Positions 6,549 through 12,653 of a stretch of DNA of 12,909 bases are shown piece after piece. The stretch comes from an uncultured Rikenellaceae bacterium (GTDB taxonomy: Bacteria > Bacteroidota > Bacteroidia > Bacteroidales > Rikenellaceae). Every line of letters begins with the position of its first letter. Position 1 is the first letter of the stretch. The notes beneath the pieces are model-generated. The model made no database searches. It was not told where the DNA came from and was given only the letters and a program-made list of their open reading frames with translations. The stretch covers positions 1 to 12,909 of the forward strand of contig CAMRVW010000051.1 in assembly GCA_947054185.1 (NCBI GenBank), written 5' to 3'. The translations under genes and the position numbers were made by a program.

Positions 6549-7390
6549 TTGTGCGATGCGTTTGTGTTTTTACGTTTTATTATTATTGCACGTAACAGTT
6601 TGAAAAAGAAGTATGTCGCAGCAAGAGTTATTGTCGCCGATGCGCCCGGGGGAAGCTGTGTGCGGTGGCTTATGAACAGTCCGGCAATGAGTCCGACGAT
6701 GGTGACGGCCACCGCTCCCGTCACTATACGGGAGAATCGGCGGGCGAAGAGGCCTGCGATGAGCGGCGGTATGGTAAACAACGACACCAGCAGCATCACA
6801 CCTATCAGTCGTATTGTTATCACCACCGATGCGGCCACCACCGACATCATGACGGCGTTGACAAGGCGCACCGGCATCTTTTGGGTGGCGGCAAACTCGG
6901 GGTCGAAGGCGATGTACATGATGGAGCGTCCGAAAAAGAGGAACAGGGCCACGAGGATCAGTGCCAGCAGCCCGCTCCACCACAGTAACGGTTTTGTGAT
7001 GGTGAGTATGGAGCCGAAAAGGAAGCTCATAAGGTCGGGCGTGTAACCGGGGGTGAGGAATATGAATATTATGCCTGCCGCCATACCTAACGCCCACAGC
7101 ACACCTATGGCAGAGTCTTCGCGCACCCCTCCCTTTGCCGTGAAGGCGTCGAGTCCCAGGGCCGAAGCCACCGAGAAGAGCAGCGCACCCAAGAGGGGGT
7201 CGAAGCCTGAAAAGCAGGCCAGGCCGATGCCGCCGAACGAGGCGTGAGTGATGCCGCCGGTAAGGAACACCAGTCGTCGGGCAACGATATAACTGCCTGT
7301 TATGCCGCACACCACGCCGCACAACAGCGAGGCTGTCAGGGCGTCGCGCATGAAGGCAAACTGCGATATGTCGGAGATGAATTCGAACAT
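6533..7390 (-). CDS. ABC-3 family metal transporter permease (ZnuB-like)
   Basis: This 285-residue integral membrane protein is of the ABC-3 family, the inner-membrane channel subunit of zinc, manganese or iron ABC importers (ZnuB, MntB, TroC). It begins FAFMRDALTASLLCGVVCG and has the family motif ARRLVFLTGGITHASFGGIG (37-56). It then has seven to eight hydrophobic segments, a TPDLMSFLFGSIL stretch (117-129) and a C-terminal ITIRLIGVMLLVSLFTIPP region. The start at 7390 fits the family length. The frame stays open 59 codons upstream, but that part is proline/arginine-rich and runs into repeat DNA, so I exclude it. No ATPase or binding protein lies beside it in this window, so the metal cannot be inferred; zinc or manganese is most likely. 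Confidence 0.92.
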   Translation of the reverse strand: MFEFISDISQFAFMRDALTASLLCGVVCGITGSYIVARRLVFLTGGITHASFGGIGLACFSGFDPLLGALLFSVASALGLDAFTAKGGVREDSAIGVLWALGMAAGIIFIFLTPGYTPDLMSFLFGSILTITKPLLWWSGLLALILVALFLFFGRSIMYIAFDPEFAATQKMPVRLVNAVMMSVVAASVVITIRLIGVMLLVSLFTIPPLIAGLFARRFSRIVTGAVAVTIVGLIAGLFISHRTQLPPGASATITLAATYFFFKLLRAIIIKRKNTNASHNLQHN

Positions 7391-7496
7391 CTTTATGTGT
7401 TGGTTTGTATGGTGCGTTTTTGGTTGTGTCTTGCGGGGCTGAGGCTTTTGTGCCGGCGGGGTTGGTGCTGTAACGGGCGCGCCTCGCGGTTGGCGG

Positions 7497-7522
7497 GAAA
7501 TCCCCCCGCGGAGGGCCGCACC
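7497..7522 (-). repeat. Third core of the GC-rich dispersed repeat
   Basis: On the minus strand GGTGCGGCCCTCCGCGGGGGG repeats the core seen in copies A and B (CGGGCCTCCGCGGGGGG in B). Only this core and a preceding TAT or ATTATG stretch are recognisable; the remainder has diverged or was never present. Confidence 0.4.
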
Positions 7523-7568
7523 ATAATGACACTTGGACACGATTGTTAAGCGCATCACCTCTTGCATG

Positions 7569-7632
7569 GCTTTTGTTGCGGCAGGTTTTCGCTCCGGCAG
7601 GCTTTTGTGCCGACAGTTTCCCGCTCCGGCAG
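7569..7632 (-). repeat. Tandem 32-bp direct repeat, two units
   Basis: Units 7569-7600 and 7601-7632 are both 32 bp, begin GCTTTTGT and end CGCTCCGGCAG on the plus strand, and match at 26 of 32 positions. A third partial unit starting GCTTTTGTGCCGGC lies at 7444. Because the unit length is not a multiple of three, it would shift frame in any open frame crossing it. Confidence 0.75.
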
Positions 7633-7644
7633 GGCGGCTGAAGT

Positions 7645-7749
7645 ATGAAGCCGCAACGGGCCGACCCTCCCCCCGCGGAGGCCCGTAACCCCGCAGAGTA
7701 ATATATAGTTCAGTGCCTTAAGCCCGCTCCAGCCGCACATCACCTTACC
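7645..7749 (-). repeat. Diverged dispersed GC-rich repeat, copy B
   Basis: This is the inverted counterpart of 32-129. On the minus strand it runs GGTAAGG, AGCGGG, CACTGAACTATATA, CGGGGTTACGGG, then the CCGCGGGGGG core. CCTCC/GGAGG and an outer GGGCC/GGCCC pairing can fold this core into a GC-rich hairpin. It lies about 100 nt downstream of a promoter-like sequence. Confidence 0.55.
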
Positions 7750-7849
7750 GCCTTGCCCCCGCAGGTTCGGCCCGAAGTTCTCCACGCCCAAATCATATCC
7801 TTCGCAGTCTCCGCGCTGCTCTCCGTAATGTCAAGAGCACGGTTCCCTG

Positions 7850-7881
7850 CAAAGGTAATGCTTTTCTCGAACAATGGCAAT
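7850..7881 (-). promoter_or_regulatory. Promoter-like element reading into repeat copy B
   Basis: On the minus strand ATTG (7881-7878), a 20-nt spacer and TACCTTTG (7857-7850) match the Bacteroidetes promoter with one mismatch in the -33 box. Downstream there is no recognised gene before the permease at 7390, only repeat DNA. It could serve the permease through a long leader or an unrecognised RNA. Confidence 0.5.
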
Positions 7882-7898
7882 GGGGTGGCCGTAACGAA

Positions 7899-7929
7899 TT
7901 TCGGGCAGACGATGCGCGTCTGCCCGAAA
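7899..7929 (-). terminator. Strong hairpin after the small hypothetical gene
   Basis: TTTCGGGCAGACG and CGTCTGCCCGAAA form a perfect 13-bp stem with a 5-nt loop, 22 nt past the stop of the 7952-8194 gene. On the minus strand it is followed by TTCGTT rather than a clean T-run. It probably ends the serine hydrolase/hypothetical transcript. Confidence 0.6.
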
Positions 7930-7951
7930 AGATAATTTGAAGCCGTAAATG

Positions 7952-8194
7952 CTAAGATTGTGTCGACATTTGGTCGTCGTCTGCGAACATGTCGTGTATC
8001 ATTTGGTCGATGCGGGCAAGTTGCTCGTCGCCGCAACACACGAACATTTTCATCAGCTCATCGTCGCTTGCGTAAATAACGGCTTTGTCATGTTCATAAC
8101 CGGAGGAAACTTCAACCATAGGCAAATAGTTTTTATTGTTTTTAAAAGGCGGCGGTATTTTCCGTTCCGCAATTATAGTAAAAACGGCAAACAT
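7952..8194 (-). CDS. Small hypothetical acidic protein
   Basis: The frame encodes 80 residues with no family I recognise. The C-terminal part (about residues 45-80) is acidic and helical in character, with two adjacent cysteines (FVCCGDEQLARIDQMIHDMF) and a DDDQMSTQS tail. No signal peptide or membrane segment is seen. The start at 8194 follows an A-rich stretch (AATAAAAAGAG), typical of Bacteroidetes translation starts; an internal ATG at 8119 would give 55 residues. It lies 67 nt below the serine hydrolase gene on the same strand and just before a strong hairpin, so it is placed like the last gene of that transcript. It may be real but is not confirmed by homology. Confidence 0.5.
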   Translation of the reverse strand: MFAVFTIIAERKIPPPFKNNKNYLPMVEVSSGYEHDKAVIYASDDELMKMFVCCGDEQLARIDQMIHDMFADDDQMSTQS

Positions 8195-8261
8195 CTCTTT
8201 TTATTGTCCCGTGTGAGAACGAAGTGTTTGCCGACAGACAAACAGATTTTACGGCGATATG

Positions 8262-9641
8262 TCAACGACCTGTGCCGTAAGCCTTTCGCAGCTCTTTGGC
8301 CAGTGTCCACACGTTGCCTCGGTATTCGCTGCCGAGGGTTTTTCTCAGGCGCGCGGGATAGACTCCGTTGGTGAGAAACACCACATAGAGGTCGAGGACT
8401 GGGTCGCACCAGAAATATGTGCCGGTAAAGCCGGTGTGGCCGTAAGATGTGGGTGCGTACGGATGTTTCTTGAGCTTGTCGAAACCCAGCCCGCGTGTGA
8501 TGCGTCCGCCGGGGGCCATCTGCTCGGAGGTGAACAGGTGCAGCACCTCGGGTTTTATTATCCGTTGTCCCTTCCATGTTCCGTCAGAGAGAAACATCTG
8601 ACAGAGCGCGGCCACGTCGGCGGCGTCGGCAAAGAGTCCTGCGTTGCCGCACACGCCTCCCAGGGTGGCGCAAAACTCGTCGTGCACATATCCGCGTATG
8701 GTGTCGCGGCGCATCGTCATGTCGTATTCGGTGGGGGCTATGTGGTCTATAGAGCTCCATTCCAGCGGCCTGTAACCTATGCGGGTGAGTCCCATGTCTC
8801 GGTATATACGCTCCACATACTCGTCGAGCGGTTTGCCGCAGCTGGCCTCGACTATCTTTTGGAGGAAATAGAAGTTGAGGCAGCTGTAACGGAAATGACC
8901 GCGTTGTTCGGGTATGAACGAGGCCACCACCGCCGAGTCGATGGCCGGAATAAGCGACGGATATACCCACAGGCGTGGCGACACGGCAAAGAGGGTGGCA
9001 CTGTCGGGATGGTCGCTCACATAGTGGCGGTTATATGTGAAGGTGTCGACCATGTATATGCGTGGCGCGACCTTGACGGGGTGCAGCGAGTCGGGTGCCG
9101 ACCTGAGTATGGAGACGCTGTCGGTGAGCGATTTGCCCGTAAGCTCGCATACGTACACCACAGGAAACATGCCCGAGGTGTGGCGCAGAAGTTCGCGTAC
9201 CGTAAGCTCTGCCACCGGAGTGTCCTTGTATTGAGGCACCACCGTGCCCAACTTGTCGGTAAGGCGCACCTGTCCCTCGCCGTAAAGACGCATGAGGGCG
9301 AGCGTCGTCGACATGACTTTGGTGAGCGAGGCCAGGTCGTAAAGGTCGGTGTCGACAACCTTGTGGTTGCCGTCATAGTCGAATGCGCCGACGCAGGTGG
9401 AGTAAATGGGCCCTTTTTTGGTGCCCACCACCAGTTGACCTCCGGGGAAGCGATGTTCGCGTACCCCTTTCTGCAGGAACTCTTTGAGCCTGCGTTCGGC
9501 ACTCCCTCGCGACATTCCCGGGTCGGCAGGGTCGACGGTTTCGGCGGCGGCATGTTTGTGTCCGGGGGTTGAGGCGGCATATGTCATGTACGCACAGGCC
9601 GTCATGCCCAGGCAGAGCAGATATTTTAAAGGCAGATTCAT
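8262..9641 (-). CDS. Exported serine hydrolase, beta-lactamase (class C/PBP) fold
   Basis: This 459-residue protein is of the beta-lactamase-related serine hydrolase family (class C, D-Ala-D-Ala carboxypeptidase or EstB-like esterase). The N terminus MNLPLKYLLCLGMTACAYMTYA is a signal peptide. The catalytic SxxK is S105-L-T-K108 in DLASLTKVMSTT, the tyrosine motif is Y252-S-C in FRYSCLNFYF, and the third box is H402-T-G in GHTGFTGT. A GGVCGNAGLFADAADVA stretch (328-344) is typical of the Bacteroidetes branch. In class C enzymes the second motif is YxN; here cysteine takes the third place, so true beta-lactamase activity is doubtful. Cell-wall peptide or ester substrates are more likely. It is transcribed divergently from gpsA, and a small hypothetical gene follows. 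Confidence 0.92.
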   Translation of the reverse strand: MNLPLKYLLCLGMTACAYMTYAASTPGHKHAAAETVDPADPGMSRGSAERRLKEFLQKGVREHRFPGGQLVVGTKKGPIYSTCVGAFDYDGNHKVVDTDLYDLASLTKVMSTTLALMRLYGEGQVRLTDKLGTVVPQYKDTPVAELTVRELLRHTSGMFPVVYVCELTGKSLTDSVSILRSAPDSLHPVKVAPRIYMVDTFTYNRHYVSDHPDSATLFAVSPRLWVYPSLIPAIDSAVVASFIPEQRGHFRYSCLNFYFLQKIVEASCGKPLDEYVERIYRDMGLTRIGYRPLEWSSIDHIAPTEYDMTMRRDTIRGYVHDEFCATLGGVCGNAGLFADAADVAALCQMFLSDGTWKGQRIIKPEVLHLFTSEQMAPGGRITRGLGFDKLKKHPYAPTSYGHTGFTGTYFWCDPVLDLYVVFLTNGVYPARLRKTLGSEYRGNVWTLAKELRKAYGTGR

Positions 9642-9665
9642 GTTCGGTGGCTGTTAAAACCCGGG

Positions 9666-9673
9666 CAAAGTTA
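9666..9673 (-). promoter_or_regulatory. Predicted -7 box of serine hydrolase promoter
   Basis: TAACTTTG on the minus strand matches TAnnTTTG and lies 24 nt before the start codon at 9641. No TTTG is seen at the expected -33 distance, so support is partial. Confidence 0.45.
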
Positions 9674-9776
9674 AGCAAATTAGCCTAAAGGTGGGCCTGG
9701 TGATGTAAAAAAGGGGCGCAGACGGCTCTCGAAGGCGGCTTTGTGATGACAAAAAAATTAAAATCAGCCTCTCCGA

Positions 9777-9807
9777 TTTGCAGACTCGAAAAAAATGCTT
9801 ACCTTTA
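9777..9807 (+). promoter_or_regulatory. Promoter of gpsA (and probably pgi)
   Basis: TTTG (9777-9780), a 19-nt spacer and TACCTTTA (9800-9807) match the Bacteroidetes consensus with one mismatch, 24 nt before the gpsA start. The A-rich stretch between it and ATG fits a leader without a Shine-Dalgarno sequence. Confidence 0.75.
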
Positions 9808-9831
9808 TTCAACCAATATTAACGAATATAC

Positions 9832-10839
9832 ATGGGTTTTAAAATAGACAAATCGGCTCGCGTTGCCGTGATCGGTTACGGCAGTTGGGCCACGGCCTTG
9901 GTCAAAATGTTGCTTGAGAACGAGCCCGAGGTGGGGTGGTACATGCGTAACGCCGATGTGGCCGACCATATATGCCGCAGCGGCAGCAACCCAAAATATC
10001 TGAGCGGTGTGCATTTCGACACTTCGCGTCTTAGGGTGTCGCGTGATATAAACGCGGTTGTCGCTTGGGCCGACATAATAGTCCTGGCTGCGCCGTCTGC
10101 ATTTATAGAGACCACGCTGGCCGACCTTACCGAGCCGTTGGACGACAAATTCGTGCTGTCGGCCATAAAGGGCATAATACCAGAATATTACGTCACCATA
10201 GCCGAGTATGTCAACGAGCATTATGGCTTGCCGTTCGACAGGATAGGCATCATAACGGGTCCGTGTCATGCCGAAGAGGTTGCTTTGGAGCGTCTCTCTT
10301 ACCTCAACCTGGTGTCGAAAAACGAGGATAACGCCCGTGTGTTGGCCGACAAGTTCGCCACCCCATATATCAACACCAACATATCCACCGACATATACGG
10401 CACCGAGTATGCCGCAGTGCTTAAGAACATATATGCCATAGCTGTGGGTATATGTCACGGGTTGGGTTACGGCGACAATTTCCAGAGTGTGCTTATTGCC
10501 AATGCCGCGCGAGAGATGAATCGTTTTCTCGACAGCACATACCCTTCCGAGCGCGACACCAACACCTCGGCATATCTTGGCGACCTTTTGGTGACATCTT
10601 ATTCGCAGTTCAGCCGCAACCGCAGTTTCGGCATGATGATAGGAAAGGGTTATTCGGTACGCAGTGCGCAGATTGAGATGAACATGGTGGCCGAGGGATA
10701 TTACGCCTCTTATTGCATAGAGCAGGTAAACAAACGGTATAAGGTGGACATGCCAATTGCCGAGACGGTGTATCGCATATTATATATGAACAAGAGTGCG
10801 GCGGCAGAGATAAAGACGCTCACAGGTCAGTTGCGGTAA
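9832..10839 (+). CDS. gpsA: NAD(P)-dependent glycerol-3-phosphate dehydrogenase
   Basis: GpsA reduces dihydroxyacetone phosphate to sn-glycerol 3-phosphate with NAD(P)H, feeding phospholipid synthesis; it is cytoplasmic. The 335-residue length is normal. The N-terminal dinucleotide motif is VAVIGYGSWATAL (11-23). AIKG (111-114) and GPCHAEEV (143-150) line the active site, and the catalytic lysine is K198 in AAVLKNIYAIAVGI. GDLLVTSYSQFSRNRSFG (250-267) is the C-terminal family signature. The glycine-rich motif is GYGSWA, where many homologues have GAGSWG or GNGSWG. The gene has its own promoter and lies 165 nt upstream of pgi on the same strand; I recall these two being adjacent in other Bacteroidetes genomes. 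Confidence 0.97.
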   Translation: MGFKIDKSARVAVIGYGSWATALVKMLLENEPEVGWYMRNADVADHICRSGSNPKYLSGVHFDTSRLRVSRDINAVVAWADIIVLAAPSAFIETTLADLTEPLDDKFVLSAIKGIIPEYYVTIAEYVNEHYGLPFDRIGIITGPCHAEEVALERLSYLNLVSKNEDNARVLADKFATPYINTNISTDIYGTEYAAVLKNIYAIAVGICHGLGYGDNFQSVLIANAAREMNRFLDSTYPSERDTNTSAYLGDLLVTSYSQFSRNRSFGMMIGKGYSVRSAQIEMNMVAEGYYASYCIEQVNKRYKVDMPIAETVYRILYMNKSAAAEIKTLTGQLR

Positions 10840-10872
10840 GGTGTGGTGGGGGCTGCTTTTCGCGGTTGTTTT

Positions 10873-10899
10873 GTTCCGTCCGTTTGGAACCGGTTTTTT
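10873..10899 (+). terminator. Weak hairpin plus T-run after gpsA
   Basis: GTTCC and GGAAC form a 5-bp stem with an 8-nt loop, followed by CGG and six T residues. It could attenuate transcription between gpsA and pgi, but the stem is short. Confidence 0.3.
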
Positions 10900-11004
10900 C
10901 ATGGGCGGCCTTTTCATGACGGACGTGCGGCCTGTTTTGCGGCGCGGCAGGTGGGGGCTTTCAAGGTGGCGGTTTGATGAGGAGACGTTAAAAAACATAA
11001 TATC

Positions 11005-12363
11005 ATGACAACAAAACTGAAAGTATCGCTCGACAGGCTCGCCAAATTCGTGCCTGCGGAGGAGATTGCCGCACTTGCACCGCTGATGGATCGTTGCAAC
11101 AAGACCCTTCACAAGGGTGACGGCAAAGGAAACGATTTCTTGGGCTGGATAAATCTGCCTTCGTCGATAACCAAAGAGCATCTTGCCGACATAAAGGCGT
11201 GTGCCGACGATTTGCGTGCCAAGTCTGAGGTTGTGGTGGTGATAGGCATAGGCGGCTCTTACCTTGGTGCCAAAGCCGTAATGGAGGCGCTCAATCCGAC
11301 ATTCGGAGCTTTTGACAGCCGCAAGGGTAACCCGTTGGTGCTCTTTGCGGGTCATAACCTGAGCGAGGATTACATGGCCGAGTTGCTCTCTTTCATAGAG
11401 AACCGTTCCGTGTCGCTGATAGTGATATCCAAGTCGGGCACAACCACAGAGCCGGCAATCGCCTTTCGCATATTGCGTGACCTGATGGAGAAGAGATACG
11501 GACGCAAGGAGGCTGCCTCGCGCATTGTGGCCGTGACAGACGGCTCGCGAGGCGCTCTGCGAACCCTTTGCGACAATGAGGGGTACAAGAGTTACATCAT
11601 ACCCGACAATGTGGGCGGGCGTTTCTCGGTGTTGACACCGGTGGGTCTGTTGCCGCTTGCCGTGGCCGGGGTTGACATTGAGGCGCTTGTTGACGGTGCC
11701 GCTCAGATGGAGCGTCAGACAGGTGTCGAGGTGCCTTTTGAGGATAACATCGCCATGCAGTATGCCGCCGCCCGTTATGCCCTTTACACCAGGCTCGGCA
11801 AGAAGGTGGAGCTTATGGTGTCGTTCGAGCCCAAGCTCCAGTACATGGCCGAGTGGTGGAAGCAGCTGTATGGCGAGAGCGAGGGTAAAGAGGGCAAGGG
11901 CATAATGCCTCACAGCGTGGTGTTCACAACCGACCTTCACTCTATGGGTCAGTACATACAAGAGGGCGAGCGCATAATGTTCGAGACGGTAATAAGCGTG
12001 GGTGCCCCCACGGGCAAGGTGACAATAGAGAGCGACCAATCCAACCTCGACGGTCTCAACTTCCTCGCCGGCAAGCGCCTCTTTGAGGTTAACCGCATGG
12101 CCGAGCTCGGCACCATGCTCGCTCACATAGACGGCGGAGTGCCCAACATAGCCATAAGCATAGACTCGATAAACGCTCAGACCATAGGCATGCTCATATA
12201 TATGTTCGAGAAAGCCGTCGGCATAAGCGGATATGCCATAGAGGTCAACCCGTTCGACCAGCCCGGAGTCGAGGCGTACAAGAAAAACATGTTCGCACTG
12301 CTCGACAAACCCGGTTATGAAGAGGAGGGTAAAAAACTTAGGGAACGTATCGGGAACAAATAG
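11005..12363 (+). CDS. pgi: Glucose-6-phosphate isomerase
   Basis: Pgi interconverts glucose 6-phosphate and fructose 6-phosphate in glycolysis and gluconeogenesis; it is cytoplasmic. The 452-residue protein is of the short bacterial type (about 445-450 residues, as in Firmicutes and Bacteroidetes), not the 550-residue enterobacterial type. It has two SIS sugar-binding domains. IGIGGSYLGAKA (80-91) and ISKSGTTTEPAIAF (141-154) bind the substrate. QLYGESEGKEGKGI (287-300) carries the catalytic glutamate, DLHSMGQ (310-316) follows, and NPFDQPGVEAYK (415-426) ends with the catalytic lysine. No promoter consensus is seen in the 165-nt gap from gpsA, so it is probably read from the gpsA promoter. 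Its 3' end runs directly into the ACTGCC array. Confidence 0.97.
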   Translation: MTTKLKVSLDRLAKFVPAEEIAALAPLMDRCNKTLHKGDGKGNDFLGWINLPSSITKEHLADIKACADDLRAKSEVVVVIGIGGSYLGAKAVMEALNPTFGAFDSRKGNPLVLFAGHNLSEDYMAELLSFIENRSVSLIVISKSGTTTEPAIAFRILRDLMEKRYGRKEAASRIVAVTDGSRGALRTLCDNEGYKSYIIPDNVGGRFSVLTPVGLLPLAVAGVDIEALVDGAAQMERQTGVEVPFEDNIAMQYAAARYALYTRLGKKVELMVSFEPKLQYMAEWWKQLYGESEGKEGKGIMPHSVVFTTDLHSMGQYIQEGERIMFETVISVGAPTGKVTIESDQSNLDGLNFLAGKRLFEVNRMAELGTMLAHIDGGVPNIAISIDSINAQTIGMLIYMFEKAVGISGYAIEVNPFDQPGVEAYKKNMFALLDKPGYEEEGKKLRERIGNK

Positions 12364-12374
12364 ATCCTGACGGC

Positions 12375-12446
12375 ACTGCGGGTGTTGACGATGCGGGCAC
12401 TGCCGTTATTTTGCTGATACTGCCGTTTTGTTTTGCTGAAACTGCC
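12375..12446 (+). repeat. Short ACTGCC-core array, right copy (3-4 units)
   Basis: ACTGCG at 12375, and ACTGCC at 12399, 12419 and 12441, are spaced 24, 20 and 22 nt. The last two units share TTTGCTGAWACTGCC. The array starts 11 nt past the pgi stop and ends where the 150-bp repeat begins, as in the left copy. Spacing near two helical turns would place all cores on one DNA face, but this is only suggestive. Confidence 0.65.
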
Positions 12447-12590
12447 TCCGGCGGCCCTTCCGGGGGAGGGGTCTCAGAGGGGTCACGGACCCCCTTTTGA
12501 TATTTTGAGAGCAAAGACTAAGAGGATAATGTCATAAATGTGTTTCGACATGCGTCTTACACATTTATGACATATCTGTTTTCGGCCCAT
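12441..12590 (+). repeat. FISUMP-linked ~150-bp repeat, right copy
   Basis: This is the inverted partner of 696-846 at about 95% identity, in the same internal order: ACTGCC, GC-rich hairpins, AT-rich linker, dyad and CGGCCCAT tail. The distance between the copies is about 11.6 kb. It lies between the 3' end of pgi and a start-less FISUMP fragment. Confidence 0.9.
12529..12573. other. Perfect 15-bp inverted dyad, right copy
   Basis: ATGTCATAAATGTGT (12529-12543) and ACACATTTATGACAT (12559-12573) are exact inverted repeats around TTCGACATGCGTCTT. Arms and spacer are identical to the left copy in inverted orientation. Confidence 0.85.
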
Positions 12591-12653
12591 TAGGTTGAAT
12601 GCCTAAAGGATGTCAAACAGAGACCATGACCGCTTCGCAGAAGAGTGCAATAG

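Larger units (their letters stand above)
7391..7951. other. 561-nt gene-poor, repeat-rich intergenic region
   Basis: No gene of a known family was found. The region holds a 32-bp tandem duplication (7569-7632) and a copy of the GC-rich dispersed repeat (7645-7749). It also has a second TCCCCCCGCGGAGG core at 7501-7514, a promoter-like pair reading minus (7850-7881) and a strong hairpin (7899-7929). A 78-codon open frame on the minus strand (7791 down to 7555, TTG start) crosses the repeat; its protein resembles only the peptide from copy A at 32-129. Confidence 0.6.

Noticed and set aside
7390..7567. N-terminal 59-residue extension of the permease
   Set aside because: The extension is P/R-rich, runs into repeat sequence and precedes a start that matches the family N terminus.
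8259..9572. Plus-strand open frame of 437 codons
   Set aside because: It lies antisense to the serine hydrolase, whose catalytic motifs, signal peptide and family length are clear.
10780..12126. Minus-strand open frame of 448 codons
   Set aside because: It is antisense to pgi; its composition (many H, R, L) is that of a shadow frame.
12375..12446. ACTGCC array as a CRISPR
   Set aside because: Units are only 20-24 nt apart in total, degenerate, and leave no room for spacers; no cas genes are present.
696..12590. The two repeats as ends of one composite transposon
   Set aside because: The interior is core housekeeping genes with no transposase or recombinase, so transposition of the whole block is unlikely.
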